Of a stretch of DNA of 15,891 nucleotides, positions 1 to 6,693 are shown piece after piece. Position numbers and translations under genes: made by a program. Origin of the DNA: Geobacteraceae bacterium (GTDB taxonomy: Bacteria; Desulfobacterota; Desulfuromonadia; Desulfuromonadales; Desulfuromonadaceae); contig JAIVHC010000153.1 in the NCBI GenBank assembly GCA_020201305.1, positions 1 to 15,891 on the forward strand, read 5' to 3'. The stretch's first letter is position 1; every line of letters begins with the position of its first letter. The notes below the pieces were generated by a model. The model was given only the letters and a program-made list of their open reading frames with translations. It did no database searches and had not been told where the DNA came from.

Positions 1-718
1 CCCTCTGCGGCGGGGCATGCAGATGGTATTTCAGGATCCGTTCTCTTCTCTTAATCCGCGTATGCGCGTACGTGACATCCTCGCCGAGCCCTTTATTATC
101 CACAACCTCGCCCCTGAAAATATGCGCACCCAGATTGAACGGAATCTGCTAGAGGTAGGACTTAAGCCCGCAGATGCACAACGCTACCCGCACGAATTCT
201 CCGGCGGGCAACGACAGCGCATTGGAATCGCACGGGCATTGAGCCTGCGTCCTGAGCTCATTATCGCGGATGAGCCGGTTTCCGCTCTAGACTTGTCGGT
301 ACAGGCACAGATTGTGGCACTGTTACAGGAGTTGAAACGTGAATACTCTCTTACATATGTCTTTATCTCACACGATCTTTCCGTGGTGCGCCAAATCTGC
401 ACCCGGGTTGCGGTGATGTATCTCGGGCGTATTATCGAGGTCGGCTCCACCGCACACATATTCAGCACTCCGCTACATCCCTACACAGAGATGCTACTCC
501 AGGCTCTTCCAATAGCAGATCCACGCCGACGAAAAGCGTACACCCCGAGTGGCGACATTCCCTCAGCATCGGCTATCCCCCCAGGATGCTCCTTTCACTC
601 GCGCTGCCCTTACGCACAGCCGCGTTGTAAAACACAGCTTCCCGAACTGGTAGAGAGTGCAGATGCCCGGCAGGTGGCATGCTTGCGCCATGCCGAGCTG
701 CAACTGAAGGGCATTTAG
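1..718 (+). CDS. Oligopeptide/dipeptide ABC transporter ATP-binding protein (DppF/OppF type), 5' partial
   Basis: Cytoplasmic ATPase subunit that powers an inner-membrane peptide importer. The reading frame is open from the window edge, so the N-terminus with Walker A lies outside; the ATG at 17 is internal. Visible in order: Q-loop VFQDPFSSLNPR, ABC signature FSGGQRQRIGIARAL (about 198-245), Walker B LIIADEPVSALD, the H-loop in FISHDLSVV, then the C-terminal oligopeptide-transporter extension with HPYTEMLLQALP and the Cys-bearing CSFHSRCPYAQPRC segment. That extension is typical of the Dpp/Opp/Nik group. Substrate cannot be told from the ATPase alone; nickel or other small solutes are possible. 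The rest of the operon should lie to the left. There is no clear terminator after the stop. Confidence 0.93.
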   Translation, partial: PLRRGMQMVFQDPFSSLNPRMRVRDILAEPFIIHNLAPENMRTQIERNLLEVGLKPADAQRYPHEFSGGQRQRIGIARALSLRPELIIADEPVSALDLSVQAQIVALLQELKREYSLTYVFISHDLSVVRQICTRVAVMYLGRIIEVGSTAHIFSTPLHPYTEMLLQALPIADPRRRKAYTPSGDIPSASAIPPGCSFHSRCPYAQPRCKTQLPELVESADARQVACLRHAELQLKGI

Positions 719-782
719 CACACCGCCTTGACGTTATGCACACACGCCATGTCAGACAGGAACGATTTAGCCGTTGACGCAA

Positions 783-803
783 TGTGCCACGCGTGACACA
801 CTT
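783..803. promoter_or_regulatory. Near-palindromic operator upstream of the hydrogenase-like activator gene
   Basis: Bases 783-800 read TGTGCCACGCGTGACACA, an 18-bp near-perfect palindrome: one symmetric position pair out of nine fails. The 20-mer at 784-803 recurs as GTGCCAC-N4-GACACACTT at 3196-3215. It lies 70-90 bp before the ATG of the activator gene, in the right place for autoregulation. No good sigma-70 or sigma-54 promoter could be placed with confidence between 719 and 870. The binding protein is inferred, not shown; the neighbouring Fis-type regulator is the obvious candidate. Confidence 0.5.
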
Positions 804-870
804 AAGCTACTATTCTACACATACAAAAAATCCGACCCATCCCACCTCTAAATTCCGGAGCCTTAAAACC

Positions 871-3165
871 ATGGGGCCTATAAAAACCGTCAAAGAACGC
901 TGCCGCAAATGTTACGCCTGCGTGCGCAATTGCCCGGTCAAGGCTATCCGGGTGCGCCCCACCTACGTTGAGGTTATCCACTCGCGTTGCATAGGTTGCG
1001 GCAAATGCATCTCCGTATGTACACAAAAAGCTAAAGTTGTGGCAGATAGCTGCGAACAGGCGGCACAGATCCTGACCCAGAAAAAGCGAAAGATTGCGGT
1101 CCTGGGATGCTCCTACCCCGCCTTCTTTAAAGAAATCTCTCCCAATCAGCTTGCAACCGGACTCAGGCGTCTCGGCTTTGATGAAGTACATCAGGGAGGT
1201 TATGGCGCGGAACTTTTAAGCAACGAATACCTCAAGCATCTGAAAACCCGCGCATCCGCGCCTCTTATAGCGTCCCACTGTCCCACCATTGTGGACCTGA
1301 TTGAACGCCACTATCCCCAGATCATCAAAAGTCTGATGCCGGTAGTATCACCTATGGTTGCCATGGGTCGGATGCTCAAACATCGATATGGTGAAGATAC
1401 GAGCGTTATATATATAAGTTCATGCATCGCCGGGAAGTTTGAGATATATGCCGATGCTGTAGCCGATGCGGTGGATATTGTGCTCACTTATCAAGAACTC
1501 GGGCAGCTGTTTGCACAGCACAAACTCGATCTCGCGCGCCTGGGTTCCACACCCTTCAATGGTCACAAGCCACACAAAGGTTGCCTGTTTCCTATCAGTG
1601 GTGGCCCTTTCCAGGTATTGGGTATAAAGCCCGATTTTGCTAATCCGGAATATATCTCCAGCGAAGGGGAGCAGGACTCCCTCGAAATCATTCGCGATCT
1701 TGCTGCTGGGCGCATCAACGCCAAACTGGTGGATATACGTTTTTGCAATGGGGGTTGCATTGGTGGGCCGGGACGCAATAACCGTCTTACCACATATTCA
1801 AAACAGAACCTCATTCAGCGCCATTATTTACGCACTGATATTTCCTACTATGCGGAAGATGGCGCCTCTGAGATTGAGGAGAGTCAAGTGCCGGAAAGCA
1901 GCTTGACACGGCGATTCTATAATAAATATCAGCGTTTGGATCTGCCCAGCAGTGAAAGTGTACGCAAAATACTGCAACAGACCAACAAGCTCACCGCAAC
2001 CGACGAACTGAACTGTGGCGGCTGTGGCTACAGCACCTGTCGCGACCACGCCATTGCAGTACATCAGGGTCTGGCGGAGATCGAAATGTGTCCCCCTTTC
2101 GCCCTGAAGCGCCTAGAGGAGGACCGGCTGATCCTGTCACAGAAATATGAACTCGCCAAGCACGCCCTGGCGCAGGAATGCGGCCAGATATCCATCGTGG
2201 GCAACGACGTGCATACGGCTGAGGTCCTCAATCTGATTCATCAAGTTGGGCCCACGCCCACCACGGTTCTGATCCGGGGCGAAAGCGGTACCGGCAAAGA
2301 ACTCACAGCCCGGGCTATCCACGAGATGAGTCCGCGCGCGGAGCGGCATCTGGTAACCCTGAACTGCACCACCCTCAATGACAGCTTGCTTGAAAGTGAA
2401 TTGTTCGGTCACTGCAAAGGAGCTTTCACGGGAGCAGTAAGTGACAAAAAAGGATTATTCGAGGCTGCTAGCGAGGGAACCATTTTTCTGGATGAAATCG
2501 GGGATATCACCCCGAAACTGCAGGCCGAACTCCTCCGCGTTCTCGACAGTGGCGAAATCCGCCCTCTGGGGAGCACTAAAAGCAAAAAGGTCAATGTGCG
2601 CCTGATTGCAGCTACCAATAAAAACCTTGAACACGGCTTGGAAGAGGGCTGGTTCAGAGAAGACCTTTTTTATCGCTTAAACGTTTTCTCCATCACCATG
2701 CCCCCGTTACGCAATCGCCTCAACGCCCTAGAAGAGCTGGTGGAACACTTTCTAAGCCACGCAAGTAAACGGGTAAACAAAAACATCGACAGCATTGATC
2801 GCAACGCCATTGAGGCGATGCGTCTGTATCACTGGCCCGGCAATATTCGCGAGCTGCAAAATATCATTGAACGCGCTGCGGTTCTGACCCACGACAACTG
2901 TATCCACCTTGCCAACCTCCCCGTTGTATTTACGGAACTCATGGGCGGCAAAAGTGCCAACTCTGGCACACATTCTGACTCACTGCGCAGACAAATGGAG
3001 CAACAGGCAAACCTGATTGAAAAAGGGCTTATCAAAACCTACCTGCGCAAATGTAACGGTAATGTAGCCAAAGCCGCGCGCGACGCGCAAATGCCCAGAC
3101 GCAGCTTTTACCGCCTGCTAGAAAAGCACGAGCTCAACGGTACAGACTTCAAGACTCATAAGTGA
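871..3165 (+). CDS. Sigma-54 activator with ferredoxin and [FeFe]-hydrogenase-like sensor domains
   Basis: 764-aa cytoplasmic enhancer-binding protein. Start ATG 871 chosen for GGAG at 857-860; an in-frame GTG at 784 would add 29 residues lying over an operator. Domains: two [4Fe-4S] ferredoxin motifs (C11,C14,C17,C21; C40,C43,C46,C50); an [FeFe]-hydrogenase large-subunit C-terminal domain about 70-330, keeping all four Cys expected to hold the H-cluster cubane (C137 in SHCP, C185 in SSCIAGKFE, C292 and C296 in CNGGC); a Cx2Cx4Cx16C Fe-S domain (C382,C385,C390,C407); a helical linker; a sigma-54 AAA+ domain with Walker A GESGTGKE 470-477, GAFTGA 517-522, Walker B DE 541-542; and a Fis-type HTH about 728-753. 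There is no receiver or PAS domain, so the Fe-S module is presumably the sensor (H2, redox or CO). Activation competence looks intact. The ligand is inference. Confidence 0.9.
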   Translation: MGPIKTVKERCRKCYACVRNCPVKAIRVRPTYVEVIHSRCIGCGKCISVCTQKAKVVADSCEQAAQILTQKKRKIAVLGCSYPAFFKEISPNQLATGLRRLGFDEVHQGGYGAELLSNEYLKHLKTRASAPLIASHCPTIVDLIERHYPQIIKSLMPVVSPMVAMGRMLKHRYGEDTSVIYISSCIAGKFEIYADAVADAVDIVLTYQELGQLFAQHKLDLARLGSTPFNGHKPHKGCLFPISGGPFQVLGIKPDFANPEYISSEGEQDSLEIIRDLAAGRINAKLVDIRFCNGGCIGGPGRNNRLTTYSKQNLIQRHYLRTDISYYAEDGASEIEESQVPESSLTRRFYNKYQRLDLPSSESVRKILQQTNKLTATDELNCGGCGYSTCRDHAIAVHQGLAEIEMCPPFALKRLEEDRLILSQKYELAKHALAQECGQISIVGNDVHTAEVLNLIHQVGPTPTTVLIRGESGTGKELTARAIHEMSPRAERHLVTLNCTTLNDSLLESELFGHCKGAFTGAVSDKKGLFEAASEGTIFLDEIGDITPKLQAELLRVLDSGEIRPLGSTKSKKVNVRLIAATNKNLEHGLEEGWFREDLFYRLNVFSITMPPLRNRLNALEELVEHFLSHASKRVNKNIDSIDRNAIEAMRLYHWPGNIRELQNIIERAAVLTHDNCIHLANLPVVFTELMGGKSANSGTHSDSLRRQMEQQANLIEKGLIKTYLRKCNGNVAKAARDAQMPRRSFYRLLEKHELNGTDFKTHK

Positions 3166-3170
3166 GCAAC

Positions 3171-3260
3171 ATCCGACACACACTTGTGGCATATCGTGCC
3201 ACTTACGACACACTTTTCACGTGTCGATTCTCTTTTAGTAGTTGCACCACTCGACACCAC
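3171..3260. promoter_or_regulatory. Cluster of repeated enhancer-like sites upstream of a sigma-54 promoter
   Basis: Several related elements are packed here: CGACACACACTT (3174-3185), an inverted repeat GTGGCA-N5-TGCCAC (3186-3202), the 20-bp element GTGCCACTTACGACACACTT (3196-3215) shared with 784-803, an inverted repeat CGACAC-N9-GTGTCG (3206-3226), and a looser CCACTCGACACCAC (3247-3260). They lie about 110-195 bp before the predicted start at 3369, the usual distance for enhancer sites of sigma-54 activators. An A/T tract at about 3271-3281 lies between them and the promoter and could help bending. Which protein binds is inferred. Confidence 0.5.
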
Positions 3261-3342
3261 AACGTAGCTCTAAAAAAATTTCCTCAACATTCCGGCACTT
3301 TAAGTCGAATCAGGTATAGAGAACTATATTCCCCCTCCACAC

Positions 3343-3358
3343 TGGCACAGTCAGTGCT
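3343..3358 (+). promoter_or_regulatory. Sigma-54 (-24/-12) promoter of a putative small RNA
   Basis: TGGCACAGTCAGTGCT has GG at 3344-3345 and GC at 3356-3357 with exactly ten bases between, as required by sigma-54. Against TGGCAC-N5-TTGCW the only mismatch is G for the first T of the -12 block. Predicted transcription start is about 3369. No annotated gene follows at once; the transcript would meet the terminator at 3445-3480. Confidence 0.6.
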
Positions 3359-3368
3359 TATAAAGAAC

Positions 3369-3480
3369 GCTATCGAATGACAAGGGAGCAATATATTTTC
3401 TATCCCCCAAGGCAAAACATACAGAAATAACTCCCTTATATTTACGCCACCGGGCTCTCTCCTTCCGGTGGCGTTTTTTT
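3369..3480 (+). ncRNA. Putative sigma-54-dependent small RNA, about 112 nt
   Basis: Predicted from a -24/-12 promoter ending at 3358 and a strong intrinsic terminator ending at 3480. The 5' part can form a long-range stem of AAGGGAG (3382-3388) with CTCCCTT (3431-3437), closing a loop that exposes the C-run at 3404-3408. The 3' end is the terminator hairpin, whose apical loop holds CTCTCCTT (3457-3464), an anti-Shine-Dalgarno-like pyrimidine run, followed by seven T. A 17-codon reading frame (3377-3430, MTREQYIFYPPRQNIQK) sits inside, but it would begin only 8 nt from the RNA 5' end and has no convincing ribosome site, so a non-coding RNA is preferred. I do not recognise an RNA family. The alternative is a leader of yebC with terminator readthrough. 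Confidence 0.45.
3445..3480 (+). terminator. Rho-independent terminator
   Basis: Perfect 9-bp G/C-rich stem CGCCACCGG (3445-3453) / CCGGTGGCG (3465-3473) with an 11-nt loop, followed by seven T. It separates the activator and putative sRNA unit from the yebC-ruvCAB operon. Confidence 0.93.
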
Positions 3481-3486
3481 ATGAAG

Positions 3487-3515
3487 TTGAGCCTTGCCAC
3501 GCTCCGTGTTAGCAT
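3487..3515 (+). promoter_or_regulatory. Possible sigma-70 promoter for yebC-ruvCAB
   Basis: TTGAGC (3487-3492) and TAGCAT (3510-3515) are separated by 17 bp and lie just after the terminator. Each box matches the consensus in four of six positions. The resulting leader would be about 170 nt. It contains a CGTGC-N6-GCACG hairpin (3554-3569) and a perfect tandem 11-mer (3601-3622), but no long reading frame that looks real. Confidence 0.35.
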
Positions 3516-3600
3516 GAGCCGGTTTACTAGTAGCAGTAGTCTGGATATGGTGGAGCGTGCTTCGCGGCACGCAAGCCCGCATACAGCACGACCCATATTA

Positions 3601-3622
3601 CAGCACCAGGGCAGCACCAGGG
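3601..3622 (+). repeat. Tandem 11-bp repeat in the yebC leader
   Basis: The unit CAGCACCAGGG occurs twice with no spacer. It lies in the untranslated region before yebC. No function is evident; it may be slippage. Confidence 0.6.
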
Positions 3623-3693
3623 TCAAAAACACAGACGGCTCGTATTTAAAATTCAGCACATCTGTTGAACGATACTACAAGGAGAGAATCTAT

Positions 3694-4440
3694 ATGGCAG
3701 GACACAGTAAATGGGCCAACATCAAACACCGCAAAGGGGCACAGGACGCAAAACGCGGCAAAATTTTTACCAAACTGATCAAAGAGATCACCGTTGCAGC
3801 CAAGATTGGTGACGGCGACATGGACACCAACCCGCGTTTACGCACAGCTGTTGAGAAAGCCAAGGGGAGCAACATGCCCAAAGACACCATCGAACGCGCC
3901 ATTAAAAAAGGCTGCGGTGACCTCGATGGGGTAAATTACGAGGAGGGCACCCTCGAGGGATACGGGCCCGGCGGTGCTGCGGTCCTGGTGGAGTTCCTCA
4001 CTGACAACCGCACCCGCACCGTTGCGGATGTGCGCCACAGTTTTACCAAACACAATGGCAGCCTTGGAGTTGACGGCTCTGTTGCATTCCAGTTCGACCG
4101 CAAGGGGCTGATCACCCTTAGTGGAGACACAGACTATGATGCGCTCTTTGAGGCAGCACTGGAAAGCGGAGCGGAAGATGTGAAAGATGAAAGCGGCACC
4201 TACGAAATCCTCACCGAACCAACCGATTTCACCTCAGTGCGTGACGGCTTGAAGGAACACGGCATGGAGTTGGAAACCGCTGAAGTCACCATGATACCAC
4301 AGTCAACCGTACCCCTGGACGAGAAAAAGGCAGAACAGATGCTCAAGCTCATTGATATGCTTGAGGACAACGATGATGTGCAGAACGTGTATCACAATGC
4401 CGACATCGATGATGAAATTCTTGAAAAACTGATGGGCTAA
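3694..4440 (+). CDS. yebC: YebC/PmpR-family protein (TACO1-like)
   Basis: 248-aa cytoplasmic protein of the YebC/PmpR/TACO1 family. Members have been described as DNA-binding transcriptional regulators and as factors helping ribosomes through difficult stretches such as polyproline; which applies here is unknown. The ATG at 3694 follows AAGGAGAG (3679-3686) at a good distance and gives the hallmark N-terminus MAGHSKWANIKHRKGAQDAKRGK-like start, with the family segments ARGT-free core LRTAVEKAKGSNMPKD and YEGYGPGG-like EGYGPGGAAVLVE. Length equals the family norm. The open frame runs back to 3481 but that part is non-homologous leader. It is the first gene of the ruv cluster, 5 bp before ruvC, an arrangement conserved widely in bacteria. 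Confidence 0.96.
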   Translation: MAGHSKWANIKHRKGAQDAKRGKIFTKLIKEITVAAKIGDGDMDTNPRLRTAVEKAKGSNMPKDTIERAIKKGCGDLDGVNYEEGTLEGYGPGGAAVLVEFLTDNRTRTVADVRHSFTKHNGSLGVDGSVAFQFDRKGLITLSGDTDYDALFEAALESGAEDVKDESGTYEILTEPTDFTSVRDGLKEHGMELETAEVTMIPQSTVPLDEKKAEQMLKLIDMLEDNDDVQNVYHNADIDDEILEKLMG

Positions 4441-4445
4441 AATGC

Positions 4446-4961
4446 ATGCGCATTCTGGGGATAGATCCAGGGACACGTATTACCGGTTACGGTTTGGTTG
4501 ACCAGCGCGGCAATCGTCTGAGCCATGTAGACAATGGAGCAATCTACACCCTTAGCAGCGATGAACTCCCTCTACGTCTGAGTCAGATTTATAGCGGTCT
4601 GCTGCAGGCCATTGAAACCTACAAGCCCGACACCATGGCCATTGAAAAGGTGTTCGTGGCCAAAAACGCCGGTTCGGCCCTGAAACTGGGGCAGGCGCGC
4701 GGCACTGCCATAGTCGCAGGGGTCAACGCAGGCTTGCCTGTGTATGAATACAGCGCTCTGCAGGTAAAAAGTGCGGTGGTAGGCTACGGCAAAGCCGGGA
4801 AAACCCAGGTTCAGCAGATGGTGAAGGCACTCCTGAAACTACCTGAAATCGCGCAGGAGGACGCTTCGGATGCGCTGGCCATTGCCATCTGCCATGCCAA
4901 CAGCCACACACTCAACAAGCGCATGAAGGCTGGAGGAATTGCACAATGGTGTAACAGGTAG
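4446..4961 (+). CDS. ruvC: Crossover junction endodeoxyribonuclease RuvC
   Basis: 171-aa Holliday junction resolvase that nicks two strands symmetrically with Mg2+, acting with RuvAB in recombinational repair. The RNase H-like fold and its four acidic catalytic residues are present: D7 in GIDPGT, E67 in AIEKVF, D139 and D142 in EDASDALAIAICH. Length is normal (about 160-175). Start ATG 4446 gives MRILGIDPG; an ATG at 4442 is out of frame. Only 5 bp separate it from the yebC stop and there is no strong ribosome site, so translational coupling is likely. Confidence 0.97.
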   Translation: MRILGIDPGTRITGYGLVDQRGNRLSHVDNGAIYTLSSDELPLRLSQIYSGLLQAIETYKPDTMAIEKVFVAKNAGSALKLGQARGTAIVAGVNAGLPVYEYSALQVKSAVVGYGKAGKTQVQQMVKALLKLPEIAQEDASDALAIAICHANSHTLNKRMKAGGIAQWCNR

Positions 4962-5049
4962 ATAGACAAGTCCGGTTCGATCCAATCCGACCCGATTCAA
5001 CTTCAGCTGAGCTGTTTTCTATACTCTTTATCCTACAGGAGTTTCACCA

Positions 5050-5649
5050 ATGATTGCCCTGCTAAGCGGCACTCTAAGGCATAAAACCCCGGAACACGTG
5101 ATCATTGAAACACACGGGGTGGGCTACAGTGTCGAGATTCCCCTTTCCAGCTATTACAGTCTCCCCGAGGAAGGGAGCACCACCCTGTACATTTACACCC
5201 ATGTGCGGGAAGAGATTCTCAAGCTTTACGGTTTTCTCACTCTGGCAGAAAAAGAGGCATTTATTCTGCTTCTTGGAATAAATGGCATAGGGCCTAAAGT
5301 TGCCCTGAACATTCTATCGCACATGACTTGCTCCGATCTGCACCAGGCGCTCCTGAACGAAGATGCCGCGCGCTTAGCAACCCTGCCCGGTATCGGGAAA
5401 AAGACCGCCGAACGCCTGATCCTGGAATTGCACGAGAAGGTACGCAAGCTTGCCACTCCGGAGAACATCCAGGAACAGAACCCGCGGGCCTCTGAGCCTG
5501 AACATTCAGGTGATGATGTTCTTTCCGCTCTCGTCAGCCTGGGGTATAAAGAGAAGCAGGCCCGCGCGGTTCTGGCGAAGATAGATGTCAGCGCTGAAGC
5601 CACCACGCAGGAGATCCTCAAACAGGCACTGCAGCACCTTACCCGTTAG
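5050..5649 (+). CDS. ruvA: Holliday junction branch migration protein RuvA
   Basis: 199-aa DNA-binding subunit that grips the four-way junction and loads RuvB rings. N-terminal OB-fold (MIALLSGTLRHKTPEHVIIE, about 1-62), then two helix-hairpin-helix motifs (INGIGPKVALNIL and LPGIGKKTAERLIL, about 70-135), a variable linker, and the C-terminal RuvB-binding three-helix domain (DDVLSALVSLGYKEKQA onward). Start follows AGGAG (5036-5040) at a normal distance. It sits 88 bp after ruvC, a gap holding a weak TATACT box (5020-5025) without a good -35, so an internal promoter is only possible. ruvB follows after 12 bp. Confidence 0.97.
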   Translation: MIALLSGTLRHKTPEHVIIETHGVGYSVEIPLSSYYSLPEEGSTTLYIYTHVREEILKLYGFLTLAEKEAFILLLGINGIGPKVALNILSHMTCSDLHQALLNEDAARLATLPGIGKKTAERLILELHEKVRKLATPENIQEQNPRASEPEHSGDDVLSALVSLGYKEKQARAVLAKIDVSAEATTQEILKQALQHLTR

Positions 5650-5661
5650 GTAAACATTACC

Positions 5662-6693
5662 ATGAGCGAACGCCTTATCGACCCCGAACATTCTGGTGAT
5701 GACGAACACTTTGAGAACCCTCTGCGTCCACGCACTCTGGCAGAGTATATCGGCCAGGAGCAGATAAAGAGCAACCTTGAGGTGTTTATTCAGGCCGCAC
5801 GAAAACGTGCCGAAGCCCTGGATCACGTACTATTCTACGGCCCTCCCGGCCTGGGGAAAACCACCCTGGCGAATATCATCGCGAGCGAAATGGGGGTAAA
5901 TATCAAGAGCACTTCGGGGCCGGTAATTGAAAAAGCGGGAGACCTCGCAGCAATCCTAACCAATCTGGAAGAGGGAGACATCCTCTTTATCGATGAAATT
6001 CACCGCATGTCTGCGGTAGTGGAGGAGATCCTATATCCGGCGATGGAGGACTACCAGATCGATATCATGATCGGGCAGGGTCCGTCCGCACGCACCATCA
6101 AGCTCGATCTGCCACGCTTTACCCTGGTGGGAGCTACCACCAGAGCCGGCCTGCTTTCATCTCCTCTGCGCGACCGCTTTGGAGTCATCAGCCGCCTGCA
6201 GTTCTACACCGACACCGAACTCGGCGTAATTGTGCGCCGCAGTGCAGGAATTCTACAAATCCCCATCAGCAGTGATGGTGAGATGGAGATTGCCAGGCGC
6301 AGTCGAGGCACCCCCCGCATTGCCAACCGTCTGTTGCGCCGAGTGCGCGACTTTGCTCAGATAGAAGGTGACGGCACCATATCGCGCAAGGCGGCGGACC
6401 AGGCACTGTTACGCCTGGAAGTGGACAAACTCGGATTCGATCATATGGATACTACCCTGCTCAAAGCGATCATGGATAAATTCGCCGGTGGGCCTGTAGG
6501 GCTCGACACTCTGGCAGCGGCGATCGGGGAGGAAAAAGACACCATTGAAGAGGTCATTGAACCCTTTTTGTTACAGCAGGGATATCTGAGCCGAACCCCG
6601 CGGGGGCGCATCGCCACTGAACTCGCATACAAACATTTTCAGCGCCTCAAAAACATCAATACCGCTAACCTGTTCGATTCATCTGACATATGA
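5662..6693 (+). CDS. ruvB: Holliday junction branch migration ATPase RuvB
   Basis: 343-aa AAA+ motor that forms hexameric rings on DNA and drives branch migration with RuvA. Walker A GPPGLGKTT (60-68), Walker B LFIDEIH (D111, E112), sensor/arginine-finger region GATTRAGLLSSPLRDRFG, and the C-terminal winged-helix domain with GGPVGLDTLAAAIGE and RTPRGR. Full length. The start ATG 5662 is 12 bp after the ruvA stop and the gene ends by overlapping the next frame through ATGA, so ruvA, ruvB and the unknown gene are probably translated together. The N-terminal motif DPEHSGDDE resembles EPEHSGDDV in the RuvA linker, probably by chance. Confidence 0.98.
   Translation: MSERLIDPEHSGDDEHFENPLRPRTLAEYIGQEQIKSNLEVFIQAARKRAEALDHVLFYGPPGLGKTTLANIIASEMGVNIKSTSGPVIEKAGDLAAILTNLEEGDILFIDEIHRMSAVVEEILYPAMEDYQIDIMIGQGPSARTIKLDLPRFTLVGATTRAGLLSSPLRDRFGVISRLQFYTDTELGVIVRRSAGILQIPISSDGEMEIARRSRGTPRIANRLLRRVRDFAQIEGDGTISRKAADQALLRLEVDKLGFDHMDTTLLKAIMDKFAGGPVGLDTLAAAIGEEKDTIEEVIEPFLLQQGYLSRTPRGRIATELAYKHFQRLKNINTANLFDSSDI

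Noticed and set aside
784..870. GTG start giving a 793-aa form of the hydrogenase-like activator
   Set aside because: The 29 extra residues are low-complexity (Thr/Ser/His/Pro) and overlie the operator palindrome; ATG 871 has GGAG at a normal distance and leads straight into the ferredoxin motif.
719..870. Sigma-54 or sigma-70 promoter for the hydrogenase-like activator
   Set aside because: No GG-N10-GC pair with TGGCAC-like context; TTGACG (774-779) has no -10 at 16-18 bp.
3162..3380. 72-codon open frame after the activator gene
   Set aside because: It lies over the repeat cluster and the sigma-54 promoter, has no ribosome site, and its composition is that of non-coding DNA.
3391..3398. 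ATATATTT in the putative sRNA complementary to the lpxC start region (11024-11031)
   Set aside because: Eight A/T-only pairs are weak and common by chance; extension on either side is poor.
3481..3693. In-frame N-terminal extension of YebC by 71 residues from an ATG at 3481
   Set aside because: It begins right at the terminator T-run, has no ribosome site and no family resemblance; ATG 3694 has a strong AAGGAGAG and the conserved MAGHSKW start.
4962..5049. Internal promoter between ruvC and ruvA
   Set aside because: TATACT at 5020-5025 is a fair -10, but the best -35 (TTCAAC, 18 bp away) matches three of six; not strong enough to annotate.
5503..5706. Shared PEHSGDD motif in the RuvA linker and the RuvB N-terminus
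   Set aside because: Only seven residues in two acidic, weakly conserved regions; most likely chance or local drift, though a duplicated patch cannot be excluded.
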